Position numbers and translations under genes: made by a program | Notes under the pieces: model-generated | The model's database searches: none | Told to the model about the DNA's origin: nothing | The model's input: the letters and a program-made list of their open reading frames with translations, nothing else | Source: Pilosibacter fragilis | Lineage (GTDB): Bacteria; Bacillota; Clostridia; Lachnospirales; Lachnospiraceae | NCBI RefSeq assembly: GCF_032490495.1 | Contig: NZ_JAVYJB010000003.1 | Location: forward strand, 350,787-414,786 | DNA: 64,000 bases | Direction: 5' to 3' | Shown: piece by piece, positions 25,228 through 34,588 of the stretch | How the letters are laid out: each line of letters begins with the position of its first letter | Position numbering within the stretch: the stretch's first letter is position 1

Positions 25228-26505
25228 TCAGCTCCCGATCATAATGCTGATGATCTCATCATTCGTCTCCTTCATTCCCTCTTTTGCGAGACGTCCCACG
25301 TTGCGGATCGTCGCCTCGATCCCGGCCGTCACGATTCCGTCACCGTCATCAAAGTTCTGACCACGCTTTGCCATATAGTAGCCGATGATCCCCGCGTCCA
25401 CCGCCTCAGCGATCTTTGCCGCGCAGGACGCTTTCGCGCCGTCACAGACCATACCGGAGATAATGGCTACCGCATTGATCACGGTGTGGACCACCTCATC
25501 ATAGGACGCTCCGGAGAGATACGCGATCCCCGCTCCGGACCCCGCACCCGCGCTGACTGCACCGCAGTAGGCGGAAAGTCTTCCGATGGGCGTCTTCTGG
25601 TGGATCGTCGTGAGATCTGAGAGTGCCATCGCCCGGTACATGGTATCTTCATCGACTCCCAGCTCCGTTGCGTATACGATGACCGGAACAGAAGCCGTGA
25701 TTCCCTGATTTCCACTGCCGGAGTTGATGATAACCGGAAGCTCACATCCGTTCATTCGTGCGTCGGATCCGGCTGCCGCCATGGCTCTCGCCCGTGTACG
25801 GACATCATTTCCGTTCATATCGAGAAGAAGTGCGCCGATGTTGGATCCATACTGCCCACGCATTCCCTCTCTGGCGATTGCCATATTGTAAGTTTTCTGG
25901 CGCTCCAGAACCTCTCTGATATCGTTCACATCCACTGTATGGATAAAGTCCCAGATATGCTCCATATCGAGCAGTGAGCGGTCCGTAAGACCTTCCTCCT
26001 CCTCACCATTCACCGGAGTATCCCTGATGACTTCTCCGTTCTTTTCAATATGTACCACATTCGTGTGATAATTTGCGATGCGGACCATGCTGGTATCTGT
26101 TCCGCGTGTCAGTGTCACAATGATATCAAAGGTGATTCCGTTATCAATGTGCTCCACTTCCACCGGGGTCGTCTGAAGGAATTCCTTCATCGCCGTGATC
26201 TGCTCTTTTGTGACAGACGCTATGACCTCAAGTTCCTTTTTCGGATCACCTGCAACGATTCCTGCCGCCGCCGCCGCCGGAATTCCCTTTAAATGATCCG
26301 TATTCGGGACGATCACGGATTTTACGTTCTTGATCATGCTGCCGCTGGCTCCTACCTTCACCTTCTCCGGGAGTCCGCCGAGCACTTCCCTCGCGACTGC
26401 CGCGCAGTAAGCGATGGCGATCGGCTCCGTACATCCCATCGCCGGCTTCAGTTCCTCTTCCAGAATACTCACATATGCCTGATATCTGATATCGCTTTTC
26501 TCCAT
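25228..26505 (-). CDS. L-cysteine desulfidase / L-serine deaminase-like Fe-S protein (UPF0597)
   Basis: This 425-aa protein belongs to the YhaM/CyuA group, whose members break down L-cysteine to pyruvate, ammonia and sulfide; some are annotated as serine dehydratase alpha-like. The cluster-binding motif GCTEPIAIAYC lies near residue 23, with GSGNQGITASVPVI and CDGAKASCAAKI further on. The ATG at 26505 follows AAAGGA; a longer frame to 26622 has no start support. A LysR gene is divergent from it, a typical regulator arrangement. Confidence 0.88.
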   Translation of the reverse strand: MEKSDIRYQAYVSILEEELKPAMGCTEPIAIAYCAAVAREVLGGLPEKVKVGASGSMIKNVKSVIVPNTDHLKGIPAAAAAGIVAGDPKKELEVIASVTKEQITAMKEFLQTTPVEVEHIDNGITFDIIVTLTRGTDTSMVRIANYHTNVVHIEKNGEVIRDTPVNGEEEEGLTDRSLLDMEHIWDFIHTVDVNDIREVLERQKTYNMAIAREGMRGQYGSNIGALLLDMNGNDVRTRARAMAAAGSDARMNGCELPVIINSGSGNQGITASVPVIVYATELGVDEDTMYRAMALSDLTTIHQKTPIGRLSAYCGAVSAGAGSGAGIAYLSGASYDEVVHTVINAVAIISGMVCDGAKASCAAKIAEAVDAGIIGYYMAKRGQNFDDGDGIVTAGIEATIRNVGRLAKEGMKETNDEIISIMIGS

Positions 26506-26721
26506 TGTATCCGTCCTTTCTCCGTTCTTTTCTGCCGATCGGATCACTTTTTCCGCCTGCCATTCATGACTCCGAGTCTCACATCCTGAAAATTCGCATT
26601 CTATCCTGCTATTTTCTTGCAATTTCTATATTCTTAGCGTATCATAAGAAGTGCTAAAAGTAAAATTGAACGTTTTAAACAGATCGTTTATAAATTTTTA
26701 TAGAGAAGAAAGGAATCCGCC
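26506..26721. promoter_or_regulatory. Divergent control region with LysR-type half-sites
   Basis: This 216-bp gap separates the desulfidase-like gene and the divergent lysR. AACG and CGTT half-sites about 12 bases apart near 26670-26690 resemble a LysR binding site. No clear -35/-10 pair stood out. Confidence 0.35.
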
Positions 26722-27642
26722 ATGGAACTTCGAGAGATCCGCACGTTTCTACAGATCGCGCAAAAGCAAAGTTTTTCAAAAGCCGCCGAGGCGTTAGGTT
26801 ATTCCCAGGCCGCCGTCACGGTCCAGATCAAACAGTTAGAGGAGGAACTCGGCATCCATCTCTTTGACCGTCTCGGAAAAAAGACGGTCCTGACCCATCA
26901 CGGGGAGATCTTTTACCGCTATGCCGTGACGATCCTTGGCACCGTCGCCGACGCGAAAAACGCGGTTTCCGCCTCCACTGAGCTCTCCGGTGACCTCACC
27001 ATCGGAACCATTGAATCCATCTGTGAATCCATCTTTCCGGATCTTTTAAAGAAATTCCATCAGCTTTACCCGAACGTCTCCGTGAGCATCGTTCTGGACT
27101 CCCCGGATGTTCTTTTGGACCGCATGAACAAGAACTCTATCGATCTGGTCTATCTCCTCGACCAGCCCATTGACGACAAGCGTTTTATAAAAGTTCTGGA
27201 AGCGCCGGAAAATATCTCCTTTGTCTCTTCCTCCGTCCACACGCTGGCAAAAAATGATCCCACAGACCTTGCCTCGGTCATCAGCCACCCATTCCTCCTG
27301 ACCGAAAAAAATGCCAGCTACCGGTTCGTTCTTGACCGGTATCTGGCATCTCTCGGAAAGGAGATCAAGCCTTTCCTGGAAATTGGAAACACTGAATTCA
27401 TTATCAATATGTTAAAACAGAATGCCGGGATCTCATTTCTCCCGGAGTTTGCCGTAAGGCATGAAGTGGAATCCGGTATTCTCTCGATCCTGCCAGTAAA
27501 GGATTTCCACATGGAGCTCTACCGTCAGGTCCTCTATCACAAAGACAAATGGCACACCGGTGAGATGGACGCCTTTATCGAGCTTGCGAAGGAGACTTTC
27601 CGGACTTCGCCCGTTTCAGACGAACACCCTCAAGAACGATAA
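26722..27642 (+). CDS. LysR-family transcriptional regulator
   Basis: This 306-aa regulator has the helix-turn-helix QSFSKAAEALGYSQAAVTVQ (about residues 15-34) and a substrate-binding domain with TIGTIESICESIFPDLLKKF. The ATG follows AGAAAGGAATCCGCC. It is divergent from the cysteine desulfidase-like gene, its most likely target. Its 3' end overlaps the convergent MFS gene by 68 bases. Confidence 0.92.
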   Translation: MELREIRTFLQIAQKQSFSKAAEALGYSQAAVTVQIKQLEEELGIHLFDRLGKKTVLTHHGEIFYRYAVTILGTVADAKNAVSASTELSGDLTIGTIESICESIFPDLLKKFHQLYPNVSVSIVLDSPDVLLDRMNKNSIDLVYLLDQPIDDKRFIKVLEAPENISFVSSSVHTLAKNDPTDLASVISHPFLLTEKNASYRFVLDRYLASLGKEIKPFLEIGNTEFIINMLKQNAGISFLPEFAVRHEVESGILSILPVKDFHMELYRQVLYHKDKWHTGEMDAFIELAKETFRTSPVSDEHPQER

Positions 27643-28849
27643 GGAAGGTCAACATAATAAGCATCGCCGCGCTCACTCCGATGGTCAGCCTGTAATCTCC
27701 CGTTATATCATAAAAGGTTCCAAACCACATGTTGAAGGGTGCTCCCAGAAGCGTTCCCACCATGGTGGAGTAGGCGTACGCCGTGCTGTATGTCTCGCCC
27801 TTCCAGAAGATCCTGCAGAATAATGGCATCATGACCGAGGAAAGCGGCAATGTCACACCGAAGAACAGGGAGCCCGCCATCACAGTCTTCGGGGAGCCCA
27901 GGAACAGCAGCACATGACCAAAGAACGCCAGCGCAATGGAAAATTCGAAGGTCTTTATGATCCCAAGGCTGTCGCTGACCTTTCCGAGGATCAGCTTGCT
28001 GGACATGTTTCCGAGAAGGGATATACTCGTCATCATGGCCGCCGCCTGCAGCGTCAGGCCGGCTGCGATCCCACAGGGCGTCAGGAAGGAATTCAGGTAC
28101 GCGCACGACACACTGGTCCAGTATGCACCTATGGCAATATAAAATTCCGGCTGACGCAGCAATTCTTTTATCGGAGTCCCGTTTTCCGCGGATGCAGGCG
28201 CTGATGTGCCTGATACAGCCCTTTGCTCCACATCCTCTGCCCCGTACGGCAGAAGTCCCATCTCTTCCGGCTTGTAGCGGAGAACGAACAGGGAGATCGG
28301 GAGGACCAGCGCGGTACTGACGATTCCAACTGCCACATAGCTCACCCTCCATCCGAATGCCGGGATCGCCATTCCAAGAAAGCTGCTGCCGATCATGCCG
28401 ACGAGACCGGAGAACGCCGCGGAGATTCCCACCGCCATTCCGGTCTTTTTCTTAAACCAGTTTCCAAGAATGATCGGCGCCGGGATCATGCAGACGAAGG
28501 ACGAGGCAATTCCCTGAATGATGCCTGTCAAATGCCACTGCCACAGTTCATGGAAGGTACCCATGAGGGTCGCGCAGCCTCCGTATATGACAGCTGCAAT
28601 GCTGATCACGATCCGCACATCATGTTTCCGAAAGCTTGTCGCCACAAATGGCAGCGCCAAAGCAGAACTGATGCAGTAGAGCATCCGGTACATCGTAAGT
28701 TTTCCCAGCTCAAATCCCAGCTCTTTGCAGATCGGGGAGTAAAAGACACCGGCACAGTTGTTGATGAGTCCCAGAGTCGCCCCCTGCAGGATGCAGCAGC
28801 CCGCAAGGATGAACCAGGCGTAGTGCAGTCTGTTTTTCTTTTGTTCCAT
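27575..28849 (-). CDS. MFS transporter, OFA-like
   Basis: This protein of about 424 aa has twelve predicted membrane segments. The start at 28849 places HYAWFILAGCCILQGATLGL as the first helix. The family loop between helices 2 and 3 is present in altered form (SFRKHDVRIV). The style resembles the oxalate/formate antiporter branch of MFS, but the substrate cannot be told. It converges on the LysR gene with overlapping 3' ends, so antisense effects are possible. Confidence 0.85.
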   Translation of the reverse strand: MEQKKNRLHYAWFILAGCCILQGATLGLINNCAGVFYSPICKELGFELGKLTMYRMLYCISSALALPFVATSFRKHDVRIVISIAAVIYGGCATLMGTFHELWQWHLTGIIQGIASSFVCMIPAPIILGNWFKKKTGMAVGISAAFSGLVGMIGSSFLGMAIPAFGWRVSYVAVGIVSTALVLPISLFVLRYKPEEMGLLPYGAEDVEQRAVSGTSAPASAENGTPIKELLRQPEFYIAIGAYWTSVSCAYLNSFLTPCGIAAGLTLQAAAMMTSISLLGNMSSKLILGKVSDSLGIIKTFEFSIALAFFGHVLLFLGSPKTVMAGSLFFGVTLPLSSVMMPLFCRIFWKGETYSTAYAYSTMVGTLLGAPFNMWFGTFYDITGDYRLTIGVSAAMLIMLTFLIVLEGVRLKRAKSGKSPSQAR

Positions 28850-29094
28850 TGTTATTTCTGCCTTTCCCCAGCTTTTTTCTTTTCCGCACATCTCCGGTAT
28901 CCGTCTGTCTGCCCCGAAAGGTTCCGGCTACATGTCCGCCAGTTACAGCTCCCTCACTCACTCTTATAGCAGGCGTCTGGCCTCTGCGGGCATGCTGAAT
29001 AAATCTGCGGAATATTCTTTATTCCTTAAGGTTATATTGTAGCATTATTTCTCCCATTTTCCCATATTTTTTTCATCTTTTTGCCATAAAGAAC

Positions 29095-29123
29095 TTGCAG
29101 GATAAATCTTAAGTACTTATAAT
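29095..29123 (+). promoter_or_regulatory. Sigma-A promoter of ilvE
   Basis: TTGCAG (29095-29100), a 17-bp spacer and TATAAT (29118-29123). The leader of about 110 nt contains a stem CCGTC/GACGG enclosing CCGGC/GCCGG just before the ribosome site. The rest of the gap 28850-29241 shows no gene. Confidence 0.8.
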
Positions 29124-29241
29124 AGAAAACACGGTAACTGTTCATTACATCGAAACAGTACCGCAGTAAAAAGACATTACCGTCCGACCCCGGCGGCAAA
29201 AAATACAATGCCGGTCAGACGGCAGAATGGAGGAATTTCCA

Positions 29242-30267
29242 ATGGCAAAGAAAGATATCGACTGGTCCAATATCGGATTCGGTTACATCAAAACTGATTA
29301 CAGATATGTATCCAACTTCAAAGATGGTTCCTGGGATGAGGGAACTCTTACAACTGATGATATGATCACCTTAAACGAGTGTGCATGTGTATTCCAGTAT
29401 GCACAGACCTGCTTCGAGGGCTTAAAGGCATACACAACAGAAGACGGCCACATCGTAACCTTCCGCCCGGACTTAAACGCTGAGCGTATGATGAACTCCG
29501 CAGCAAGACTTGAGATGCCGCAGTTCCCGAAGGAGCGCTTCATTGACGCGATCACAAAGCTGGTTGCGGCAAACGCTGATTTCGTTCCGCCGTACGGTTC
29601 CGGCGCAACTCTTTACATCCGTCCGTATATGTTCGGTACAAACCCGGTAATCGGTGTGAAACCGGCATCCGAGTACCAGTTCCGTGCTTTCTGTACACCG
29701 GTCGGCCCGTACTTCAAGGGCGGCGCTAAGCCGATCACAATCCGTGTCACAGACTTCGACCGCGCAGCACCTCACGGAACAGGTCATGTAAAAGCCGGCT
29801 TAAACTACGCAATGAGCTTACATGCCATCGTTGATGCTCACAAACAGGGCTATGATGAGAACATGTATCTCGACGCTGCTACAAGAACCTATGTTGAGGA
29901 GACAGGCGGAGCAAACTTCATCTTCGTTACAAAAGACGGCACAGTCGTAACACCGAAGTCCGACTCTATCCTTCCGTCCATCACACGCCGCTCCATCCTC
30001 TACGTTGCTGAGCATTACCTCGGTTTAAAGACAGAGGAGCGTCCGGTTCCGTTTACAGAAGTAAAAGATTTCGCTGAGTGCGGTCTCTGCGGTACCGCTG
30101 CTGTTATCTCCCCGGTCGGCAAGATCGTAGACCACGGCAACGAGATCTGCTTCCCGAGCGGCATGGAGAAAATGGGTCCGGTGATCCAGAAGCTCTACGA
30201 CACATTAACAGGCATCCAGATGGGCCACATCGAGGCACCGGAAGGCTGGATCCATGTGATCAAATAA
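29242..30267 (+). CDS. ilvE: Branched-chain amino acid aminotransferase
   Basis: This 341-aa fold-type IV PLP enzyme transfers amino groups between glutamate and Val, Leu or Ile. The PLP lysine is in GTGHVKAGLNYAMS, and YVEETGGANFIFV and SGATLYIRPYMFGT are family blocks. Length and pattern match the larger class II branched-chain transaminases. The ATG at 29242 follows GGAGG at eight bases; an upstream ATG at 29227 would include the ribosome site. It has its own promoter and terminator. Confidence 0.95.
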   Translation: MAKKDIDWSNIGFGYIKTDYRYVSNFKDGSWDEGTLTTDDMITLNECACVFQYAQTCFEGLKAYTTEDGHIVTFRPDLNAERMMNSAARLEMPQFPKERFIDAITKLVAANADFVPPYGSGATLYIRPYMFGTNPVIGVKPASEYQFRAFCTPVGPYFKGGAKPITIRVTDFDRAAPHGTGHVKAGLNYAMSLHAIVDAHKQGYDENMYLDAATRTYVEETGGANFIFVTKDGTVVTPKSDSILPSITRRSILYVAEHYLGLKTEERPVPFTEVKDFAECGLCGTAAVISPVGKIVDHGNEICFPSGMEKMGPVIQKLYDTLTGIQMGHIEAPEGWIHVIK

Positions 30268-30288
30268 TTAACCGTGTGAATTGTATCA

Positions 30289-30324
30289 GAGCAGGATTCC
30301 TTTGGGGGAGTCCTGCTCTTTTTT
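30289..30324 (+). terminator. Terminator after ilvE
   Basis: GAGCAGGA (30289-30296) pairs with TCCTGCTC (30311-30318), followed by six T. Confidence 0.9.
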
Positions 30325-30462
30325 CTTTAACATCGCATGGGAAGAGAATTCCATTTAAGCGATGATACTATTCTGGAACAAATATGTAAAAATTTTGATC
30401 TGGATCAGATCACTGCGAGAGAATCCATTGATTCTTTTGGGAAATAATTATCCATATTCATC

Positions 30463-30507
30463 AAAAAGATCCGGGAGACCATCCATACATGATGGGATCC
30501 CGGATCT
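30463..30507 (-). terminator. Terminator after the dnaJ-like gene
   Basis: AGATCCGGGA (30468-30477) pairs with TCCCGGATCT (30498-30507), with an inner CATC/GATG stem and TTTTT on the minus strand. Bases 30325-30462 hold no recognisable gene. Confidence 0.85.
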
Positions 30508-30524
30508 CTTTAATTTTTCTTTAT

Positions 30525-31601
30525 TTATGCCGCATGGAATCTTCCATCCCGCCTGCAGATCTCCTCAAACTCCTTAAGCTTCTGCTTTGCCTCCGGACTT
30601 AAGTCATCCGGAACCTGTATTCTTACGACGGCGTACTGGTCACCGTGGAGTGACGGGTCTTTTAAGGAGACGATACCTTTGCCGCGGAGACGGATCTTTG
30701 TACCGGAGCGGGTTCCGGCTTTGATTTTGCAGACCACATCGCCATATAACGTGTGGACAAGAGTCTCACCGCCGAAGACGGCCGTGGTGAACGGAACTTC
30801 CACATCGCTGTAGACATCCATGCCCTTTCTCGTCCAGCCCGGCTTCTCACCGACTGTGATCTTGAGAAGCAGGTCGCCCGCGGCACCACCGCCGGTTCCC
30901 GGCATTCCTTTACCTGCAAGCCGGATGCTCTTTCCGGTCTCGATGCCTGCCGGGATCTTTACCTTCAGGGTCTGCGGTCTGCTGCCAGGCTGGTTCGGGT
31001 TCTGGATCGTGATGGTCTTTTCGCAGCCATGAACGGCCTCATCGAAGGTTATCTGGACCTCCGCATTTAAGTCGTTGCCGCGGTCAGAAAATCCAGAACC
31101 GGAAAATCCATTTCCGCCGCCAAAGCCATGGAAGCCGGAACCGCCAAAGCCAGCGCTGCCAGCTCTTCCTTTGCCGCCAAACATATTTCCAAACAGATCA
31201 CCGAAGATATCATCCCCGTCACCGCCCTCAAAATGGAATTCATGATATGTTCCATCTCCGGAGCGGAAGGATCCAGACCGGTATGCTCCGCCGGCACCGT
31301 TTCCGAAGCCGCCGAAACCGCCAAAACCACCGGCACCTGCTCCGGCGCCCTGTCCGTAACCTGCCGTCTCATCAAAGGCAGCATGTCCGAACTGGTCGTA
31401 AAGCTTCTTCTTCTTCGGATCACTCAAAACGTCGTAAGCCTCATTTACATCCTTAAACATCTGCTCCGCCGTCTTATCGCCAGGATTGGAGTCCGGATGA
31501 TACTTCTTTGCCAATTTTCTATATGCACGTTTAATTGCCGCAGCATCCGCGTCTCTCGAGATGCCCAGCACATCATAATAATCTCTCTTTGTCGATGACA
31601 T
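30525..31601 (-). CDS. DnaJ-type co-chaperone without zinc domain (CbpA-like)
   Basis: This 358-aa protein stimulates an Hsp70 partner. It has a J domain with HPD in YRKLAKKYHPDSNPGD (about residues 25-40), a long Gly/Phe/Ser-rich region (about 80-175), then the DnaJ C-terminal substrate domains (VQITFDEAVHGCEKTITI onward). The CxxCxGxG repeats of DnaJ itself are absent, so this is a class II J-protein. The ATG at 31601 follows GAGGTG. No dnaK or grpE is adjacent. Confidence 0.92.
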   Translation of the reverse strand: MSSTKRDYYDVLGISRDADAAAIKRAYRKLAKKYHPDSNPGDKTAEQMFKDVNEAYDVLSDPKKKKLYDQFGHAAFDETAGYGQGAGAGAGGFGGFGGFGNGAGGAYRSGSFRSGDGTYHEFHFEGGDGDDIFGDLFGNMFGGKGRAGSAGFGGSGFHGFGGGNGFSGSGFSDRGNDLNAEVQITFDEAVHGCEKTITIQNPNQPGSRPQTLKVKIPAGIETGKSIRLAGKGMPGTGGGAAGDLLLKITVGEKPGWTRKGMDVYSDVEVPFTTAVFGGETLVHTLYGDVVCKIKAGTRSGTKIRLRGKGIVSLKDPSLHGDQYAVVRIQVPDDLSPEAKQKLKEFEEICRRDGRFHAA

Positions 31602-31627
31602 ATTCACCACCTCACTGTTCTATATGT

Positions 31628-31656
31628 AATGTAACATATCAAATATTCAATGTCAA
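31628..31656 (-). promoter_or_regulatory. Sigma-A promoter of the dnaJ-like gene
   Basis: TTGACA (31656-31651), a 17-bp spacer and TACATT (31633-31628). No CIRCE operator was seen. Confidence 0.75.
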
Positions 31657-31685
31657 GGGAGGTATGTGAATTTTTTGTGATATTT

Positions 31686-31749
31686 AAAGATCCCGCCGAA
31701 ACCTTCCTCTGTACAATATCTGTACGTCCTGGCTTTTGGCGGGATCTTT
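31686..31749. terminator. Bidirectional terminator after the LytTR regulator
   Basis: AAAGATCCCGCC (31686-31697) is perfectly inverted at 31738-31749. It ends the lytS-lytR transcript. Confidence 0.8.
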
Positions 31750-31784
31750 ATTTTTCAATATTTGCTTTACTGTTCTGATTATTC

Positions 31785-32507
31785 CTACTTTTCAAAAATC
31801 TGCCGGAATTCCTTTACCTGGGTCCGACCGATGGGCAATGCCTCAGCATCATAGTACTTCATCTTCACACAATATCCGTTATTGTAGCTCACCTGCATCT
31901 CCTTCACATAATCCAGATTGATTAGGTAGCTCTTGTGGATCCGGAAGAACCGGCTCTTTTTCAGGTGGGTCTCATAATTGTTCAATGACTCGTTCTGCAG
32001 ATAGAAGGATCCGTCCTTCATATGGATCTTGCAGGAACGCTTTTCCGTCTCGATGAACACGATATCCGCCACGTCAACAACCTGAAAGCTGGAGCCCACG
32101 TTCACCATGATCTTCCCGATTTCATATCCGGGACCGGCGGCCTTTTCCTTTATGTGTTCATGGACCCGCTCCATCGCCCGTTTGACGCGCTCATAGTCAA
32201 AGGGTTTTAAGAGATAATCCACCGCCCCGATCTCAAAGGCCTTTACCGCGTATTCCTGGAACGCAGTGGCAAAGATGATCAGCGTGTCCGGCTGCTTTCT
32301 CTTTATCATGGATGCCAGCGTAGTGCCGTTCATTCCACCCAGATTAATATCCACAAAACACACATCAAAGGTCTCATTTTCCAGCATTGCAAGAAATTCT
32401 TCGCTTCCGTCGGCCTCCGCGATCTCCGCCTCCGGCTCACACTGTTCCACCAGATATTTAAGTTCGCTTCTTGCCGGGCGCTCATCGTCAACTACTGCTA
32501 TTCTCAT
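31785..32507 (-). CDS. LytTR-family response regulator
   Basis: This 240-aa regulator has a receiver domain (phosphoacceptor Asp in CFVDINLGGMNG, about residue 53; KPF switch near 102) and a C-terminal LytTR DNA-binding domain (SKSYLINLDYVKEMQ-type core, about residues 190-220). It follows the LytS-like kinase by 80 bp on the same strand and forms a pair with it. Candidate direct repeats in front of lytS (34415-34460) may be its sites. The TRAP transporter genes just upstream are plausible targets. Confidence 0.93.
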   Translation of the reverse strand: MRIAVVDDERPARSELKYLVEQCEPEAEIAEADGSEEFLAMLENETFDVCFVDINLGGMNGTTLASMIKRKQPDTLIIFATAFQEYAVKAFEIGAVDYLLKPFDYERVKRAMERVHEHIKEKAAGPGYEIGKIMVNVGSSFQVVDVADIVFIETEKRSCKIHMKDGSFYLQNESLNNYETHLKKSRFFRIHKSYLINLDYVKEMQVSYNNGYCVKMKYYDAEALPIGRTQVKEFRQIFEK

Positions 32508-32587
32508 ACCTCATGCCTCCCATGTTCTGTCAAAAACGCCGCTGTTCCAAACAGCAGGCTGCTGTCATCTGTTCTTTCAGAAGATCG

Positions 32588-34351
32588 TCAGCCTGGCGTT
32601 TTCTCCTGCTGCGCGCTTCCAACCGCGCTGTCCGGAATGTTCATCCGCACGTACGTCCCTTCTTCACTTGTCACGATCTGGAGTCCGTAGGACTTTCCGT
32701 ATAAGGAGATCAGTCTCTGCTGCACGTTCATCATTCCGATTCCTGTGTGTTCCACTTTTTCCCCGCCGTACAGGCTCTGGACGATCCGGTAGTCCATTCC
32801 CGGTCCGTTGTCGATCACGTCGATCCTCGTGGACCGTTCCTCCCGTTTTACGTTTACGATGACCTTTCCGACTCCTTTTTCCCTCTGCATTGCCCCGTGA
32901 TGGACCGCATTCTCCACGATGGGCTGTAAGATCAGGTTCGGCACGCAGCTTCGCAGCGTCTCCGGATCCGCATTGATCTCGATCGAGAGACGTTTTTCAA
33001 ACCGCGCCTCCTCCAGCATCGTATAGGCTTTTACATGCTCAAGTTCCGTGTCAAGAGTTACCATATAATCGGTATCCTCCAGCATGCTGCGGAAATAGGA
33101 GCTCAGTGCCAGCAAGAGCTCCCTCGCCTTCTCCGGCTTTTCCCGGCAGAAGTAGGAGATCGTATTTAAAGAATTGAACAGGAAGTGCGGATTGATCTGG
33201 GACTGCAGGGTCCGAAGCTCCGCTTTTCTCAGCTCTTCCTTCTGTTTCTCCATCTCCGAGAGCTTGATCTGCATCGCGAAGTGATTCGCCAGTCCCGTGA
33301 CAAATTCAATATCCGCCCGATAGGAATAGGCATTTTTCTTCACCAGCATCACAAGCGCCAGAACCTTTCCCTCATCGAGGAGGATCGGTGCGGAGATGAT
33401 CACATTCTCCTTATAAAGAGGATAAAATCCGTCCTCCGGTAAAGGCACGCGGCTGATCCTCGTTGTCTTGAAGGTCTTTGTTGCAGATAAAAGTCTCGGA
33501 TAATTGTTCTCTGTGAGAACGATACTGGAAAATGCCCCGCTCCTTGCCAGAAATTTCATGTCATCGATCAGTGCCGCGCCCTGACAGTGGTACTCTTCCA
33601 TAATAATGTCGATGATCTTTCCCGCCGTCTTCCGGTCCTTCTCCACAGAGCCAAGATACGGGGTACACCGCTCGGCGGTTCTCATTGCGAGGGAGACCTT
33701 GGACGCAACCTTCAAGTCCTCCGTGTTGAAGATCGATTTAAAAACATTAAAGAAGATCACCATGCCGACGGAATTGATGATCACCATCGGAACGATCACG
33801 ATCTTTACGATATCAACGGCCGCATCAAACGGTCGGGTGAGCAGCAGGATCAGAACAATATGGATCATCTCGGAAATGAACGTGACTCCAAGCAGAAATG
33901 TATTCGAGTACTGGCGGTTTTCCTTCTTCTTCCAGCCGATAAAGGAACCGATGATCCCATGGATGACCGCGGAGAGCACACAGGCCACCGTGGAGATCCG
34001 CTCCGGGAAGATCAGATACCGGTGAGCCGCCGCAATCGCTGTCGTGATAAAGCCGGAGACAGGACCGCCCAGAAATCCGGCGGACAGGACACCGATCACC
34101 CGGGCATTCGGCAGCGCCCCTGTCACCTGAATCCCAATGTAATCAGAGATGATGCAGAAGACGCCGAAGATTACACCGAGAAGCACCTTTTCCCAGAGCC
34201 TCTGCCAGACGCTCTCTCCTCTTCCTTCCTCACTTCCGCCCTCTTCATTTAATAGAAGTCTCTGGACAAAGTCCATCTTCGTCATCATGAAGGCGAGCAC
34301 TACCAATAGGCAGATGTTAAAGCAGATACTGTAAATAACATCAAGCAGCAT
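32588..34351 (-). CDS. LytS-type sensor histidine kinase
   Basis: This 587-aa membrane kinase begins with a 5TMR-LYT sensor region (about residues 1-190, several membrane helices with the NARVIGVLSAGFLGGPVSGF block), then a GAF-like domain (about 220-355). The His_kinase domain follows, with the phosphoacceptor His in LQSQINPHFLFNSLNTIS, and an ATPase domain (N box ENAVHHG, G box DNGPGMD). The ATG follows AGGAGG. It heads a transcript with the LytTR regulator, directly after the TRAP transporter operon. Confidence 0.94.
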   Translation of the reverse strand: MLLDVIYSICFNICLLVVLAFMMTKMDFVQRLLLNEEGGSEEGRGESVWQRLWEKVLLGVIFGVFCIISDYIGIQVTGALPNARVIGVLSAGFLGGPVSGFITTAIAAAHRYLIFPERISTVACVLSAVIHGIIGSFIGWKKKENRQYSNTFLLGVTFISEMIHIVLILLLTRPFDAAVDIVKIVIVPMVIINSVGMVIFFNVFKSIFNTEDLKVASKVSLAMRTAERCTPYLGSVEKDRKTAGKIIDIIMEEYHCQGAALIDDMKFLARSGAFSSIVLTENNYPRLLSATKTFKTTRISRVPLPEDGFYPLYKENVIISAPILLDEGKVLALVMLVKKNAYSYRADIEFVTGLANHFAMQIKLSEMEKQKEELRKAELRTLQSQINPHFLFNSLNTISYFCREKPEKARELLLALSSYFRSMLEDTDYMVTLDTELEHVKAYTMLEEARFEKRLSIEINADPETLRSCVPNLILQPIVENAVHHGAMQREKGVGKVIVNVKREERSTRIDVIDNGPGMDYRIVQSLYGGEKVEHTGIGMMNVQQRLISLYGKSYGLQIVTSEEGTYVRMNIPDSAVGSAQQEKTPG

Positions 34352-34414
34352 ATTGTTTCCTCCTGTCTCTGACGATCCCTGTTTTTCTATATCTGTCCGC
34401 AGTGGTTATTGCAA

Positions 34415-34460
34415 TCTGCGCAAAACCTCCATTTCGGAATGTCTGCGCTTCCATCTGCGC
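34415..34460 (-). promoter_or_regulatory. Three GCGCAGA direct repeats before lytS
   Basis: GCGCAGA occurs on the minus strand at 34421-34415, 34448-34442 and 34460-34454. LytTR proteins bind pairs of direct repeats, so these may be control sites; the sequence is not the classic LytTR consensus. Confidence 0.35.
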
Positions 34461-34518
34461 ATGGCATGGATCACAACTGTCCGACGCCTGACCCGGTGTG
34501 TTCTAACAGACACATATA

Positions 34519-34563
34519 GAAAAACAGGGACCGCCGCAGTAAATTTTCTGCAGCAGTCCCTGT
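34519..34563 (-). terminator. Terminator after the TRAP permease
   Basis: ACAGGGAC (34524-34531) pairs with GTCCCTGT (34556-34563), with an inner GCAG/CTGC stem and TTTTT on the minus strand. It separates the transporter genes from lytS. Confidence 0.82.
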
Positions 34564-34588
34564 GTGTTCACCGGTTATCTATGAAGGT

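Noticed and set aside
28606..28969. Frames on both strands across the MFS gene start
   Set aside because: They are shadows of the transporter reading frame.
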